From positions 1 to 46,958 of the forward strand of contig CAMKDG010000012.1 of NCBI GenBank assembly GCA_946411205.1: DNA of 46,958 nt. The letters are read 5' to 3'. Source of the stretch: an uncultured Desulfotomaculum sp. (lineage in GTDB: Bacteria > Bacillota > Desulfotomaculia > Desulfotomaculales > Desulfotomaculaceae). The position numbers were made by a program, and so were the translations under genes. The notes under the pieces are model-generated. The model searched no databases. It saw only the letters and a program-made list of their open reading frames with translations, and was not told the origin of the DNA. Positions 36,920-44,344 of the stretch are shown in pieces (position 1 is the stretch's first letter; each line of letters opens with the position of its first letter).

Positions 36920-38362
36920 TTAATTTCCCAAGGTCTGTACTACTTGACCTTTACTATCTACAACTGCAACCCTAACAGCCACCCTGCCGTCAATTTTATG
37001 GGTCGCACAACTGTAGCAAGGATCATAGGCCCGGATAGCCATTTCAATTTTATTTAGGCCATCTTCATCGCAAACGCCGTCCTTAATCACTTCACGGGCG
37101 GTACGGAAGGCGGAAATATTAATCGCAGCATTGTTATGGGTTGTACCGACAATAAGATTTACTCGGGTAAGTAGACCGTTGTCATCCGTTTGATAATCAT
37201 GTATTAATGTTCCTCTGGGTGCTTCAACAACCCCAACTCCACGACCAGCACATGGTTTTACGCTTTCTCTGACATGGGTCCCGGTAATTGCATCATCCTC
37301 AAGTAACTCTACAGCTCTTTCTGCCGCATAGACTGCCTCAATTAGACGCGCCCAATGGTAGAGGAAATTATGTTGAGCAACTCCACCTACTTCTTTACGG
37401 AAATCAATGAGTTCTTTTTGGGCTAAAGGTGTCGGTATGCTATCACATACATTCAACCTTGCCAGTGAGTTTGTACGATAAACCCCAACCGGCTGATCCG
37501 GATCCATAGAAAGTTTCCCTACAGATTTATCATAGGGGAATTTCATGTAGGTCCAATCCTCGGTATGTTCGCTAATATAATCCAGGTAATCAGCTGGTTC
37601 GAATTCTTCACATTCACCATTTAATTTGAGTAACCTGAGCCTACCATCATAAAAATTCAATTCTCCGTCTTTTGAAACCATCCCCAAAAAGCCGGTCTTT
37701 AAGGTAGGAGAATTTTTTATTTGTGGTAATAGATTCATAAATACTTTATCTTTGGCAAAGTCCAAGGAAAATTGGACAAATTCCAGGCAATCGCCAGCCA
37801 TTGAGCGAAGTTCTTTCCGTTGTTCTTCACTAATTGACTTGCTAAAACCGCCAGGAACTGCAACATCTGGATGAATAGCTTTACCTGCTATTATTTCTGT
37901 CATTTTCTGGGCTACGTGACGAATACGTGCAATTTTTTGAACCAATATGGGATGTTTATCCGCGAGACCCATAATATTTCTCACCAAATAATCCGTCCCT
38001 GGATCACACAAAAAATCTGCCCCTGCTAAAAAGAAGAAATGTAACAAATGGCTATGGACAAAGTGCGCGCTATAAGCAAGTTCTCTTATTTTTTTGGCTG
38101 TCTCTGGAATTTGCACCCCAAATACTGCGTCCGCAGCTTTAGCCGCCGCCAAATGATGTGCCCATGGACATACGCCACAAATTCTAGTAACGATTCTTGG
38201 CATTTCTTCAACTGGGCGACCTAGGCAAAATTTTTCAAAGCCCCTTATTTCAACCACCTGAACTTTAGTATCAGAGACTCTTCCTGCATCATCCAATTGA
38301 ACAGTTACTCTCGCATGCCCCTCCACTCTTGAGACTGGTTGTATTGTAATTGTTTTTCCCAC
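36920..38362 (-). CDS. [NiFe]-hydrogenase large subunit, cytoplasmic Mvh-type
   Basis: The 480-residue catalytic subunit has the N-terminal nickel ligands RICGVC (Cys62, Cys65) and C-terminal DPCYSCATH (Cys449, Cys452), followed by 25 residues that the adjacent protease should remove. It begins TITIQPVSRVEGHARV, as in group 3 F420-non-reducing (MvhA-like) hydrogenases. It catalyses reversible H2 cleavage. No Tat signal exists on its partner, so the enzyme is cytosolic. It starts 11 bases after the small-subunit gene. No mvhD or hdr gene follows, unlike the usual Mvh-Hdr arrangement. Confidence 0.93.
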   Translation of the reverse strand: MGKTITIQPVSRVEGHARVTVQLDDAGRVSDTKVQVVEIRGFEKFCLGRPVEEMPRIVTRICGVCPWAHHLAAAKAADAVFGVQIPETAKKIRELAYSAHFVHSHLLHFFFLAGADFLCDPGTDYLVRNIMGLADKHPILVQKIARIRHVAQKMTEIIAGKAIHPDVAVPGGFSKSISEEQRKELRSMAGDCLEFVQFSLDFAKDKVFMNLLPQIKNSPTLKTGFLGMVSKDGELNFYDGRLRLLKLNGECEEFEPADYLDYISEHTEDWTYMKFPYDKSVGKLSMDPDQPVGVYRTNSLARLNVCDSIPTPLAQKELIDFRKEVGGVAQHNFLYHWARLIEAVYAAERAVELLEDDAITGTHVRESVKPCAGRGVGVVEAPRGTLIHDYQTDDNGLLTRVNLIVGTTHNNAAINISAFRTAREVIKDGVCDEDGLNKIEMAIRAYDPCYSCATHKIDGRVAVRVAVVDSKGQVVQTLGN

Positions 38363-38373
38363 ATCAGACCCTC

Positions 38374-39300
38374 CTAACGAATCGGCCGCAAATTATTATG
38401 TGCCCCTGTAAACCAGTTAAACGCTGCCCGGCGATCATGAACATCCCGAAGCGTATAGCCATATACAGCCAAGGAGCCAAGTAATTCCGCACGCGGATTC
38501 TCTTCAATCCTCCGAGGACCCATACAACCACGGCAAGGCATATCCATTTTCATGCATACACCACCACAACCACTTCTGGTCGCAGCCCCCATGCAAAAAT
38601 AACCTTGTTCAAATAAACAGCGATCTTCCAGTTCAACCGGCTCTAATGGACGGATCATCTCTGGAAAAGATAGGCCTCTATCGCTAAAAACGGTTCTTTT
38701 TTCCTTTGTCTTGGGACATTCGTTGCAAACTGTGTCGTTAGGCAATTCAAAATCTCTTCCTTCAAGAACACACTTGATAGCTTCTACAAACATGCTCACC
38801 GGAGGCGGACAACCCGGCAGATAAATATCTACTTCCATCACTTCGTTGAGTGAAATTACTCTATTGGTTACCTTGGGCAGATGATATTTTTCTGCACCCG
38901 CATCAGCAGGGCAGATACCTTCCTTTACAGAATCTAGTGGCATTACATTAGCGATCGAGTGTATGCCGCCCATACAAGCACAAGTCCCATTTGCTATGAC
39001 AATGTCACAATTTTCTCTTACTGCACGGGCTACCTCTAAGTTTTCTTCTGTACGTATGGAACCCGAAAGTATGCCAATATCTGCTCTCGGTATTTTTACT
39101 TCTAAATCATTACTAAAGGGATCAAAATGTTTAGAGTCCATGATTATTGGTGCATGAATAATTTCAATTTGTTTCAAAAGAGTAAGAAGTTCTTCACCAA
39201 GATCAAGAATCGATACCTCACAACCTTCACAACCGGAAAGTGCTTCGATTACTACCTTTTTCAAAATTAACACCCCAATCTCAGAGTTGTTAACTGTCAT
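38374..39300 (-). CDS. [NiFe]-hydrogenase small subunit, cytoplasmic Mvh-type
   Basis: The 308-residue electron-transfer subunit has proximal-cluster cysteines in SGCEGCEVS (Cys24, Cys27), NGTCACMGG and PGCPPP. Its C-terminal part has the cysteines for further clusters: CNECPKTKE, FCMGAATRSGCGGVCMKMDM and PCRGCMGP. There is no twin-arginine leader, so it is cytosolic. The ATG at 39300 has GGAGGGG 5 bases upstream, but that site is buried in a 14-base hairpin; a TTG at 39264 with GGGGTG upstream would give an N-terminus more like relatives. Confidence 0.92.
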   Translation of the reverse strand: MTVNNSEIGVLILKKVVIEALSGCEGCEVSILDLGEELLTLLKQIEIIHAPIIMDSKHFDPFSNDLEVKIPRADIGILSGSIRTEENLEVARAVRENCDIVIANGTCACMGGIHSIANVMPLDSVKEGICPADAGAEKYHLPKVTNRVISLNEVMEVDIYLPGCPPPVSMFVEAIKCVLEGRDFELPNDTVCNECPKTKEKRTVFSDRGLSFPEMIRPLEPVELEDRCLFEQGYFCMGAATRSGCGGVCMKMDMPCRGCMGPRRIEENPRAELLGSLAVYGYTLRDVHDRRAAFNWFTGAHNNLRPIR

Positions 39301-39301
39301 C

Positions 39302-39330
39302 AGTACCCCTCCGTTTAACGGAGGGGTACT
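39302..39330 (-). promoter_or_regulatory. hairpin sequestering the ribosome site of the hydrogenase small subunit
   Basis: AGTACCCCTCCGTT and its complement form a 14-base stem with a single unpaired base in the loop (39302-39315 with 39317-39330). On the minus strand the 3' arm contains GGAGGGG, the ribosome site of the ATG at 39300. No T-tract follows, so it is not a terminator; translational control or mRNA processing is more likely. Confidence 0.65.
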
Positions 39331-39342
39331 TGATACAAAAAA

Positions 39343-39570
39343 TTATCTGATTAAATAAGGTACTGTCTCCAATTCAATGGCATCTAACTGGCATACAAAT
39401 TTACAAACATCACAGTACCAGCAATCATCACGATAGGCCATGTAAGGAAATCCTTGGTTGTCAAGTCTAAGTACGTCCCTTGGGCAATAGTCCACACAAG
39501 TTCCACAGCTGGCACATTTAGATTTATCTACTTTAACCCATTCATATTTTTTGCAATCAAAGCGTTCCAT
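39343..39570 (-). CDS. two-[4Fe-4S] ferredoxin partner of the flavoprotein
   Basis: The 75-residue protein has CASCGTCVDYCPRDVLRLD and CWYCDVCKFVCQLDAIELE, two CX2CX2-3CX3C-type cluster motifs, resembling a minimal AprB-like ferredoxin without its C-terminal tail. It starts 2 bases after the flavoprotein stop, so the two are surely co-translated and probably form a complex. It is the obvious electron relay between the flavin and the hydrogenase encoded next. Confidence 0.88.
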   Translation of the reverse strand: MERFDCKKYEWVKVDKSKCASCGTCVDYCPRDVLRLDNQGFPYMAYRDDCWYCDVCKFVCQLDAIELETVPYLIR

Positions 39571-39572
39571 GT

Positions 39573-41417
39573 TTAATCCTCCTTCTTGACTGTCATTCTC
39601 TTAGGAATATCCATACCTTCTCTAGAAACCTTTTCAGTGATCCAAGGATCATTGTAATCATTGTCCGGATGGACATAGCCTTTACCAATTTCTAGCTTAA
39701 GCTCCGGATATTCATATTCCAATCTAGTGGGATAATCCCATTTGTACTTGGGAACATCCTTGGAGGATACTTCCATTTCACCAGTTGCCAGGTTCTTCTT
39801 AACTACTACTTGTTTGCCATCCCATTTCGGATCTACTTTCGGGTGGGTTAAACGATAGTGGCTAAGTCCCCAACGGCTTTCAGTACGATATAAGGATGCT
39901 TTAACAGCCATCTCTGCGCAATCGATCATACTATTAATTTCAGTAACTTTGATCAGATCGTGGAAATCACAAACTTTGATATTAGGTACATCTTCACGGC
40001 GCATTCTATCAACCCACCAAAGCATCTTGTTGTACAGCGGATCGCTCTTGGGTGGAGTCATATACTGGCTGATCTTGCCACGAATCTTAATTTCCACTTG
40101 CTCAACAGGCAAACCATCTGGACGATCAAGCGCAACTCTTAATTCTTTCCACAATTTATCAACATCTATATCTAGTTTAGGAGCTTTCGCTTTTGCAGCA
40201 TACTCGGCAGCTGTTTTCCCAGCTATTCCACCGAATACAAAGGCACCTGTTAAGTATTGGTGAGGTACCGCTGCACAGTCACCAGCAGCAAATAGGCCCG
40301 GTACACTTGTTTCAGCATCCTTATTTACCCAAATACCTGACATACTATGTCCACTGCACAGAGTGATTTCTTCCATACCTTGTTCAACGGAATCCCAGCA
40401 ACGATAGTTTTCATTACGTTGCTTATGGAATTGACCGCGTACCGTACGTTCAGTACCCCAAAGAATTTTTTCCAGACCCTGAATGGTATCTTCAGGCAGG
40501 TGATCCAACTTCAGATATACAGGACCACGGCCTTCAGTAAATTCACGCCAAACAGCTAGGAACATATCACCAGACCAGTAACCATGGCTCCAATATTTTT
40601 CGCCTAATGCGTTAATACCGTAACCACCTCTAGGAATTACAACATAGCCACAGGCAGGGCCATTAAAGTCTTTCATTAGCAGGTTGGTTTGGAAACATTC
40701 CATGTTAACCATTTCGGCTCCCGCATGATAGGCCAGGGCGTATCCATCACCAGTATTGCCGGGGAATTCATAAATACCGCTTAGGTAACCGTCTCTCGGC
40801 ATCCCAAATCTACCTGCACAACCGGCAGTAAGAACAACAGCAGGGGCGCTGATTAAGAAGTGTTCACCAGTTCTAATATCGAAGGCAAATACACCAGTTA
40901 CCTTACCTTCGGCAGTAAAAAGTTTTACTGTGGCAGTTCTATCCAAAACTGTGCAACCTAATCTTCTTACTTCACGGGCCAAAGCACGCTTAATGTCCTC
41001 GCCGTCCATGGCCAGATATAAGGGCTTTTGGGTAGGATGTAAGTAGTTGCATTTATAGTTTCCGTTTTCATCCACCGGGAATAGATCACCGGGTTCACGT
41101 CCTGTAAATTCTTCAAGATCCTTTATTACTTCAATCGATTTTTCGCCTAAAACATAGGCTGCCTCCTGATCGATGATACCTTCAGATACTTTAGTAAGAG
41201 CTTCCACTACATCTTCCGGAGTACCATATCCAGGAACAGAAACAATGTTTAATGCATCCATACCACGTCCGATTGCACCAGATGTTTCAATAGGTCCCTT
41301 ATCTAGTACTACTACCCGGGCTTTAGGATTTGCAGTTTTGGCTTTGATTGCTGCAAAGGTTCCTGCGCTGCCGCCTCCAACAATAATTACATCTGCATCA
41401 ATTTTACGGTATGCCAC
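39573..41417 (-). CDS. AprA/fumarate-reductase-superfamily flavoprotein
   Basis: The 614-residue FAD protein has the dinucleotide motif VIIVGGGSAGTFAAIKAKTA at about residues 9-28, ADGED-type substructure, a middle capping domain and the C-terminal FAD motif VPGLFAAGDCAAVPHQYLTG. It resembles the alpha subunit of adenylylsulfate reductase in length and layout, and the PHQYLTGAF site matches the AprA substrate histidine region. By eye, the region where AprA has MENRFVPAR here reads MECFQTNLL, so the arginine believed to bind sulfate in AprA is missing. It is therefore probably not an APS reductase but a reductase or dehydrogenase for another substrate. GTG start with AGGAGG. It leads the hydrogenase operon behind a sigma-54 promoter. 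Confidence 0.8.
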   Translation of the reverse strand: MAYRKIDADVIIVGGGSAGTFAAIKAKTANPKARVVVLDKGPIETSGAIGRGMDALNIVSVPGYGTPEDVVEALTKVSEGIIDQEAAYVLGEKSIEVIKDLEEFTGREPGDLFPVDENGNYKCNYLHPTQKPLYLAMDGEDIKRALAREVRRLGCTVLDRTATVKLFTAEGKVTGVFAFDIRTGEHFLISAPAVVLTAGCAGRFGMPRDGYLSGIYEFPGNTGDGYALAYHAGAEMVNMECFQTNLLMKDFNGPACGYVVIPRGGYGINALGEKYWSHGYWSGDMFLAVWREFTEGRGPVYLKLDHLPEDTIQGLEKILWGTERTVRGQFHKQRNENYRCWDSVEQGMEEITLCSGHSMSGIWVNKDAETSVPGLFAAGDCAAVPHQYLTGAFVFGGIAGKTAAEYAAKAKAPKLDIDVDKLWKELRVALDRPDGLPVEQVEIKIRGKISQYMTPPKSDPLYNKMLWWVDRMRREDVPNIKVCDFHDLIKVTEINSMIDCAEMAVKASLYRTESRWGLSHYRLTHPKVDPKWDGKQVVVKKNLATGEMEVSSKDVPKYKWDYPTRLEYEYPELKLEIGKGYVHPDNDYNDPWITEKVSREGMDIPKRMTVKKED

Positions 41418-41541
41418 GATTCATCCTCCTTTATTTATTACTTTTACTAAATGTCAAGTTATAGCTTTTTTATAGCCACCTCCCCTAAAAAATAATTAAA
41501 TCACAATGTAAGATACTTATCCCTTGATGCCAAATCATAAA

Positions 41542-41558
41542 TGCAAATAAAATGCCAA
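41542..41558 (-). promoter_or_regulatory. sigma-54 promoter of the flavoprotein/hydrogenase operon
   Basis: The minus strand reads TTGGCATTTTATTTGCA with exact GG-N10-GC spacing (-24 TTGGCA, -12 TTGCA). The start would be near 41531, leaving about a 110-base leader. A 12-base perfect inverted repeat overlaps its upstream side. The gap 41418-42092 has no gene; it holds this promoter, the inverted repeats listed here and the rpsR terminator. Confidence 0.75.
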
Positions 41559-41583
41559 TTGTCTTTAAAGCGACAATTGGCAT
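41552..41583. terminator. 12-base inverted repeat overlapping the sigma-54 promoter
   Basis: ATGCCAATTGTC (41552-41563) and its exact complement (41572-41583) flank an 8-base loop. On the minus strand the stem is followed by TTTATTTG, so it can act as a terminator insulating the promoter from upstream transcription; it also contains the -24 element, so it may instead be a regulatory dyad. Confidence 0.55.
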
Positions 41584-41833
41584 AAAGAAAATATTATGTT
41601 CTTTTTAAGATTTTCGACCTAACCGATTGCAGTAATGTCCAACTTTACAATTAAAAGTAACCCTTTTTGATATTAATTTATCATTTAAACTCCATTTCTC
41701 ACGATTTAACTGTCTTCCTTTAGAGGGTACACATACTAATTTCGACAATATAAATTGTCACTAAGAATTTAACTTTTGATAAAGATACATATGTTAATCA
41801 CTTACAGCTTAAAGGTGGTATATCAGTGTTGTT

Positions 41834-41857
41834 ATTTGATAGACTTTTGTATCAAAT
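41834..41857. promoter_or_regulatory. inverted repeat, candidate upstream activator site
   Basis: ATTTGATA-N8-TATCAAAT is a perfect dyad about 280 bases upstream of the flavoprotein sigma-54 promoter. It includes a GATACAAAA motif (minus strand, 41845-41853). Distance and symmetry fit an enhancer for a sigma-54 activator. Confidence 0.5.
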
Positions 41858-42054
41858 GCTACATTACTTGATCGTGTAAGCCCTACCCTCGTCCTTCTTT
41901 TGTATTAAAGGCCTCTTCTTTGCTGTGAAATTTCTACTTATTAGCCATAATTAACGGTTTTTTTACTTTAACCTTAAACTATATAATAAATTACCTCAAA
42001 AATTTGCCATGCCTAAAACCACAGTAGCTACAAAACCAACAATAAAATAGTAGA

Positions 42055-42090
42055 AATAAAAAAAGAATGGGGAAATCCCCATTCTTTTTT
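42055..42090 (-). terminator. terminator of the rpsF-ssb-rpsR operon
   Basis: AAAGAATGGGG (42062-42072) pairs perfectly with 42077-42087 around AAAT, followed by TTTTTATTTC on the minus strand. It begins 5 bases after the rpsR stop. Confidence 0.9.
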
Positions 42091-42092
42091 TA

Positions 42093-42326
42093 TTAAGATT
42101 CAGTTGAAAAAGGCAGTAAAGCAATGTTACGAGCTCTCTTGATAGCAACTGTTAGTATGCGTTGATGGTGTGCACAGTTGCCGGAAATGCGGCGGGGTAA
42201 AATTTTACCGCGCTCGGTAACGTATTTTTTAAGCTTAGGAATTTCTTTATAATCAATAGCAGTAGCTTTGTCTACACAGAAGCTACAAACGCGTCTTTTG
42301 CCTCTGCGTCCACGCTCACGTTTCAA
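42093..42326 (-). CDS. rpsR: 30S ribosomal protein S18
   Basis: The 77-residue protein with typical bS18 sequence: [47 protein letters not shown] and [10 protein letters not shown]. The CSFC and NCAHH cysteines mark the zinc-binding form. It binds the platform of the 30S subunit with S6. TTG start with GGAGGG upstream. Normally followed by the YybS-like gene, but here a terminator and about 22 kb of other genes intervene. Confidence 0.97.
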   Translation of the reverse strand: MKRERGRRGKRRVCSFCVDKATAIDYKEIPKLKKYVTERGKILPRRISGNCAHHQRILTVAIKRARNIALLPFSTES

Positions 42327-42374
42327 AGTATTCCCTCCTTACTAGGGTACCGTTTTTAAGAAGCTTGTCTAACC

Positions 42375-42782
42375 CTAAAACGGTATGTCGTCTCCATTAA
42401 AGCTAATTTCGCTGGCAAAGCCACTGTTCGTGGAGCTACTGCTACCCTGGTTTTCCCGATCTTTGGGCCAATCAAGAAACCGAATATTTTCAGCAACCAC
42501 TTCTGCTGCTTTGCGGCGCACTCCCTGGTTATCGTCGTAAGAGCGGATTTGCAGACGGCCATCTACAGCAACTAAGCGACCTTTGCCTAAATTATTGGCA
42601 CAGGTTTCGGCTAATTTTTGCCATACTACAACATCGATAAAATCCGTCTCCTTCTCTCGCTCGCGATTCATATGAGGACGATCAACCGCCAGGTTTAACT
42701 TAGCTACGGCAATGCCGTTTGTTGTATAGCGAAGTTCAGGATCACGGGTCAGGCGCCCAATTAATATGATCTTATTGAGCAT
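42375..42782 (-). CDS. ssb: single-stranded DNA-binding protein
   Basis: The 135-residue OB-fold protein (MLNKIILIGRLTRDPELRYT, then VVVWQKLAETCANNLGKGRL) has a short Ser/Asn-rich linker and the acidic tip DDIPF that docks replication and repair partners. The ATG at 42782 has GGCGG 8 bases upstream; a GTG at 42791 is a less likely alternative. It is the middle gene of rpsF-ssb-rpsR. Confidence 0.95.
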   Translation of the reverse strand: MLNKIILIGRLTRDPELRYTTNGIAVAKLNLAVDRPHMNREREKETDFIDVVVWQKLAETCANNLGKGRLVAVDGRLQIRSYDDNQGVRRKAAEVVAENIRFLDWPKDRENQGSSSSTNSGFASEISFNGDDIPF

Positions 42783-42807
42783 TTTCAACACCGCCTATTT
42801 ACATAAT

Positions 42808-43095
42808 CTATTCTTCTTCACGAGTGATCATGTGGCGAAAGATGTCGTCGTTAATCTTCATAACCCGATCCATTTCAGCAGCAGTAGCAGCATCTGCTTT
42901 AAACTGCATTAAAACGTAAATGCCTTCTTTAATATGGTTGATTTCATAAGCCAGGCGACGCTTACCCCATTTGTCTAGCTTGGTAACCTCGGCGCCTCTT
43001 TCTTCCACTAGGCCTTTAAATCTTTCCATAATAGCAGTTACTTTTTCGTCTTCGGTTTCGGGTTTGATGATGTACATCACTTCATAATTGCGCAC
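42808..43095 (-). CDS. rpsF: 30S ribosomal protein S6
   Basis: The 95-residue bS6 protein starts MRNYEVMYIIKPE and has DKWGKRRLAYEINHIKEGIY. It pairs with S18 on 16S rRNA. GTG start with a near-perfect AGGAGGTG site. A consensus promoter and a short hairpin-bearing leader precede it, fitting autoregulation by the S6:S18 complex. Confidence 0.97.
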   Translation of the reverse strand: MRNYEVMYIIKPETEDEKVTAIMERFKGLVEERGAEVTKLDKWGKRRLAYEINHIKEGIYVLMQFKADAATAAEMDRVMKINDDIFRHMITREEE

Positions 43096-43125
43096 TACAG
43101 TTCACCTCCTCCCTCCGGACTAACG

Positions 43126-43146
43126 GCCCTACCCCTTCGGTAGAGC
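43126..43146 (-). promoter_or_regulatory. leader hairpin before rpsF, possible S6:S18 autoregulatory element
   Basis: An 8-base stem GCTCTACC/GGTAGGGC (one G:U) with a small loop lies 30-50 bases before the rpsF start, followed by TCCGGAGGGAGG. S6:S18 leaders are known in Firmicutes and sit at this place; I cannot confirm the consensus in detail. Confidence 0.45.
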
Positions 43147-43179
43147 AGGGGGAAAATCTGCCTATAAAGGCACTGTAAG

Positions 43180-43208
43180 ATTATATCATCTTTGTGTCGA
43201 AAGGGCAA
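43180..43208 (-). promoter_or_regulatory. promoter of rpsF-ssb-rpsR
   Basis: TTGCCC (43203-43208) and TATAAT (43180-43185) are 17 bases apart on the minus strand; the leader is about 78 bases. Confidence 0.7.
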
Positions 43209-43261
43209 CTTTATTTTATCGGTTGCTCTTTACATCTGCTGAAGGCTCATTTGCTATGGTG

Positions 43262-43453
43262 TTATCCTTCACAACTACTAATTACCGCCTTCACACTTTT
43301 CTCAAATTTAGGTCGGGGCAGCATCAGCACCCGACCGCATTTCTGACATTTAATACGAAAATCCACCCCTGTACGCATTACTTCCCAGGTATCGTTACCG
43401 CAGGGGTGAGGCTTACGGGTTCGTACTACATCGCCCACTTGAAATTTATGCAC
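43262..43453 (-). CDS. DUF951 family protein
   Basis: About 63 residues with the family pattern FQVGDVVRTRKPHPCGNDTW, EVMRTGVDFRIKCQKCGRVL and MLPRPKFEKSVK. The HPCG and CQKCG cysteines suggest a small zinc ribbon. No function is established; it commonly lies between mscS and rpsF in Firmicutes. The GTG at 43453 has GGAGG 8 bases upstream and overlaps the mscS stop by 8 bases; the ATG at 43468 lacks a ribosome site. Confidence 0.85.
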   Translation of the reverse strand: MHKFQVGDVVRTRKPHPCGNDTWEVMRTGVDFRIKCQKCGRVLMLPRPKFEKSVKAVISSCEG

Positions 43454-44312
43454 CCTCTGCACCTCCATTAGATAGTAGTACCCGGCGGGAGTGCGGAATT
43501 TCTATGCCTTCCCGATCAAAGGTTTCTTTAATCAACTTTCTTAACTGGCGTTCAATCTCCCATTGTCGCATGGCCTTGGTTTTACAGGTAATCCGAATTA
43601 CCACCTCAGACTCGCCAAATCTTACCACACCTAATACACCTGGGCCTTCTACTAAATCCTCTGCCCAGATTTTTGCAAACTCCTGACACATGGTCTTTAA
43701 AACCGCCGTGGCTTTATCCACGTTCTCCTCGTAAGAAATGCCTACTTCCACTTGAGCCAGCATCGCACCGCGATTATAATTGGCAACCTGGCTAATAGTG
43801 CCATTGGGGATAATATGTAACTGACCACCAAATTCCCGTAATTTAGTAACCCGCAATCCGATTTCTTCCACTATGCCAGTAACACCAGCCAACGTTACAT
43901 ATTCCCCCACTTGGTATTGATCTTCAAATAGAATAAAAAATCCTGTAATAACATCTCGCACCAGGTTTTGGGCCCCAAAACCTACAGCTAAACCAAGGAT
44001 ACCAGCACCAGCCAAAATGGTTTTGGCAGCATTGGGAACAAATATCTCAATGATGGACATACCGGCTACAAAATAGACTCCATACCGTAGTACACTTTTT
44101 AACAAACCACTCAGGGTCTGAGGACGGTTATCAGCGATAAACTTACCGGGTTTAGAGATGAACAATCTTTCAATTATTTTAGTCCCAAAGTAAATTAGCA
44201 GCTTAGCGAGTATCAGAGTAGTAATTATTCGGATGGTAGCTGTTAGTGCCAGTTGAATATCTTGGAGGGTATAAAGGCTTATAAACCAATCCTTCCATTT
44301 TGTTACATCCAT
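43446..44312 (-). CDS. small-conductance mechanosensitive channel (MscS/YkuT type)
   Basis: The 288-residue protein has three hydrophobic N-terminal helices, the third being the pore helix with the Gly/Ala-rich stretch AKTILAGAGILGLAVGFGAQ, then LVRDVITGFFILFEDQY and the beta domain VGEYVTLAGVTGIVEEIGLR. Its C-terminal half is the cytoplasmic cage. It should open under membrane tension to release solutes in hypo-osmotic shock. It is translationally coupled to the DUF951 gene. Confidence 0.92.
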   Translation of the reverse strand: MDVTKWKDWFISLYTLQDIQLALTATIRIITTLILAKLLIYFGTKIIERLFISKPGKFIADNRPQTLSGLLKSVLRYGVYFVAGMSIIEIFVPNAAKTILAGAGILGLAVGFGAQNLVRDVITGFFILFEDQYQVGEYVTLAGVTGIVEEIGLRVTKLREFGGQLHIIPNGTISQVANYNRGAMLAQVEVGISYEENVDKATAVLKTMCQEFAKIWAEDLVEGPGVLGVVRFGESEVVIRITCKTKAMRQWEIERQLRKLIKETFDREGIEIPHSRRVLLSNGGAEGA

Positions 44313-44344
44313 TAATTTCTCTTTCTCCCTTTCCTCACCAACTA

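Noticed and set aside
43223-43471. plus-strand ORF opposite DUF951
   Set aside because: Antisense shadow of a conserved small protein; no supporting ribosome site or homology.
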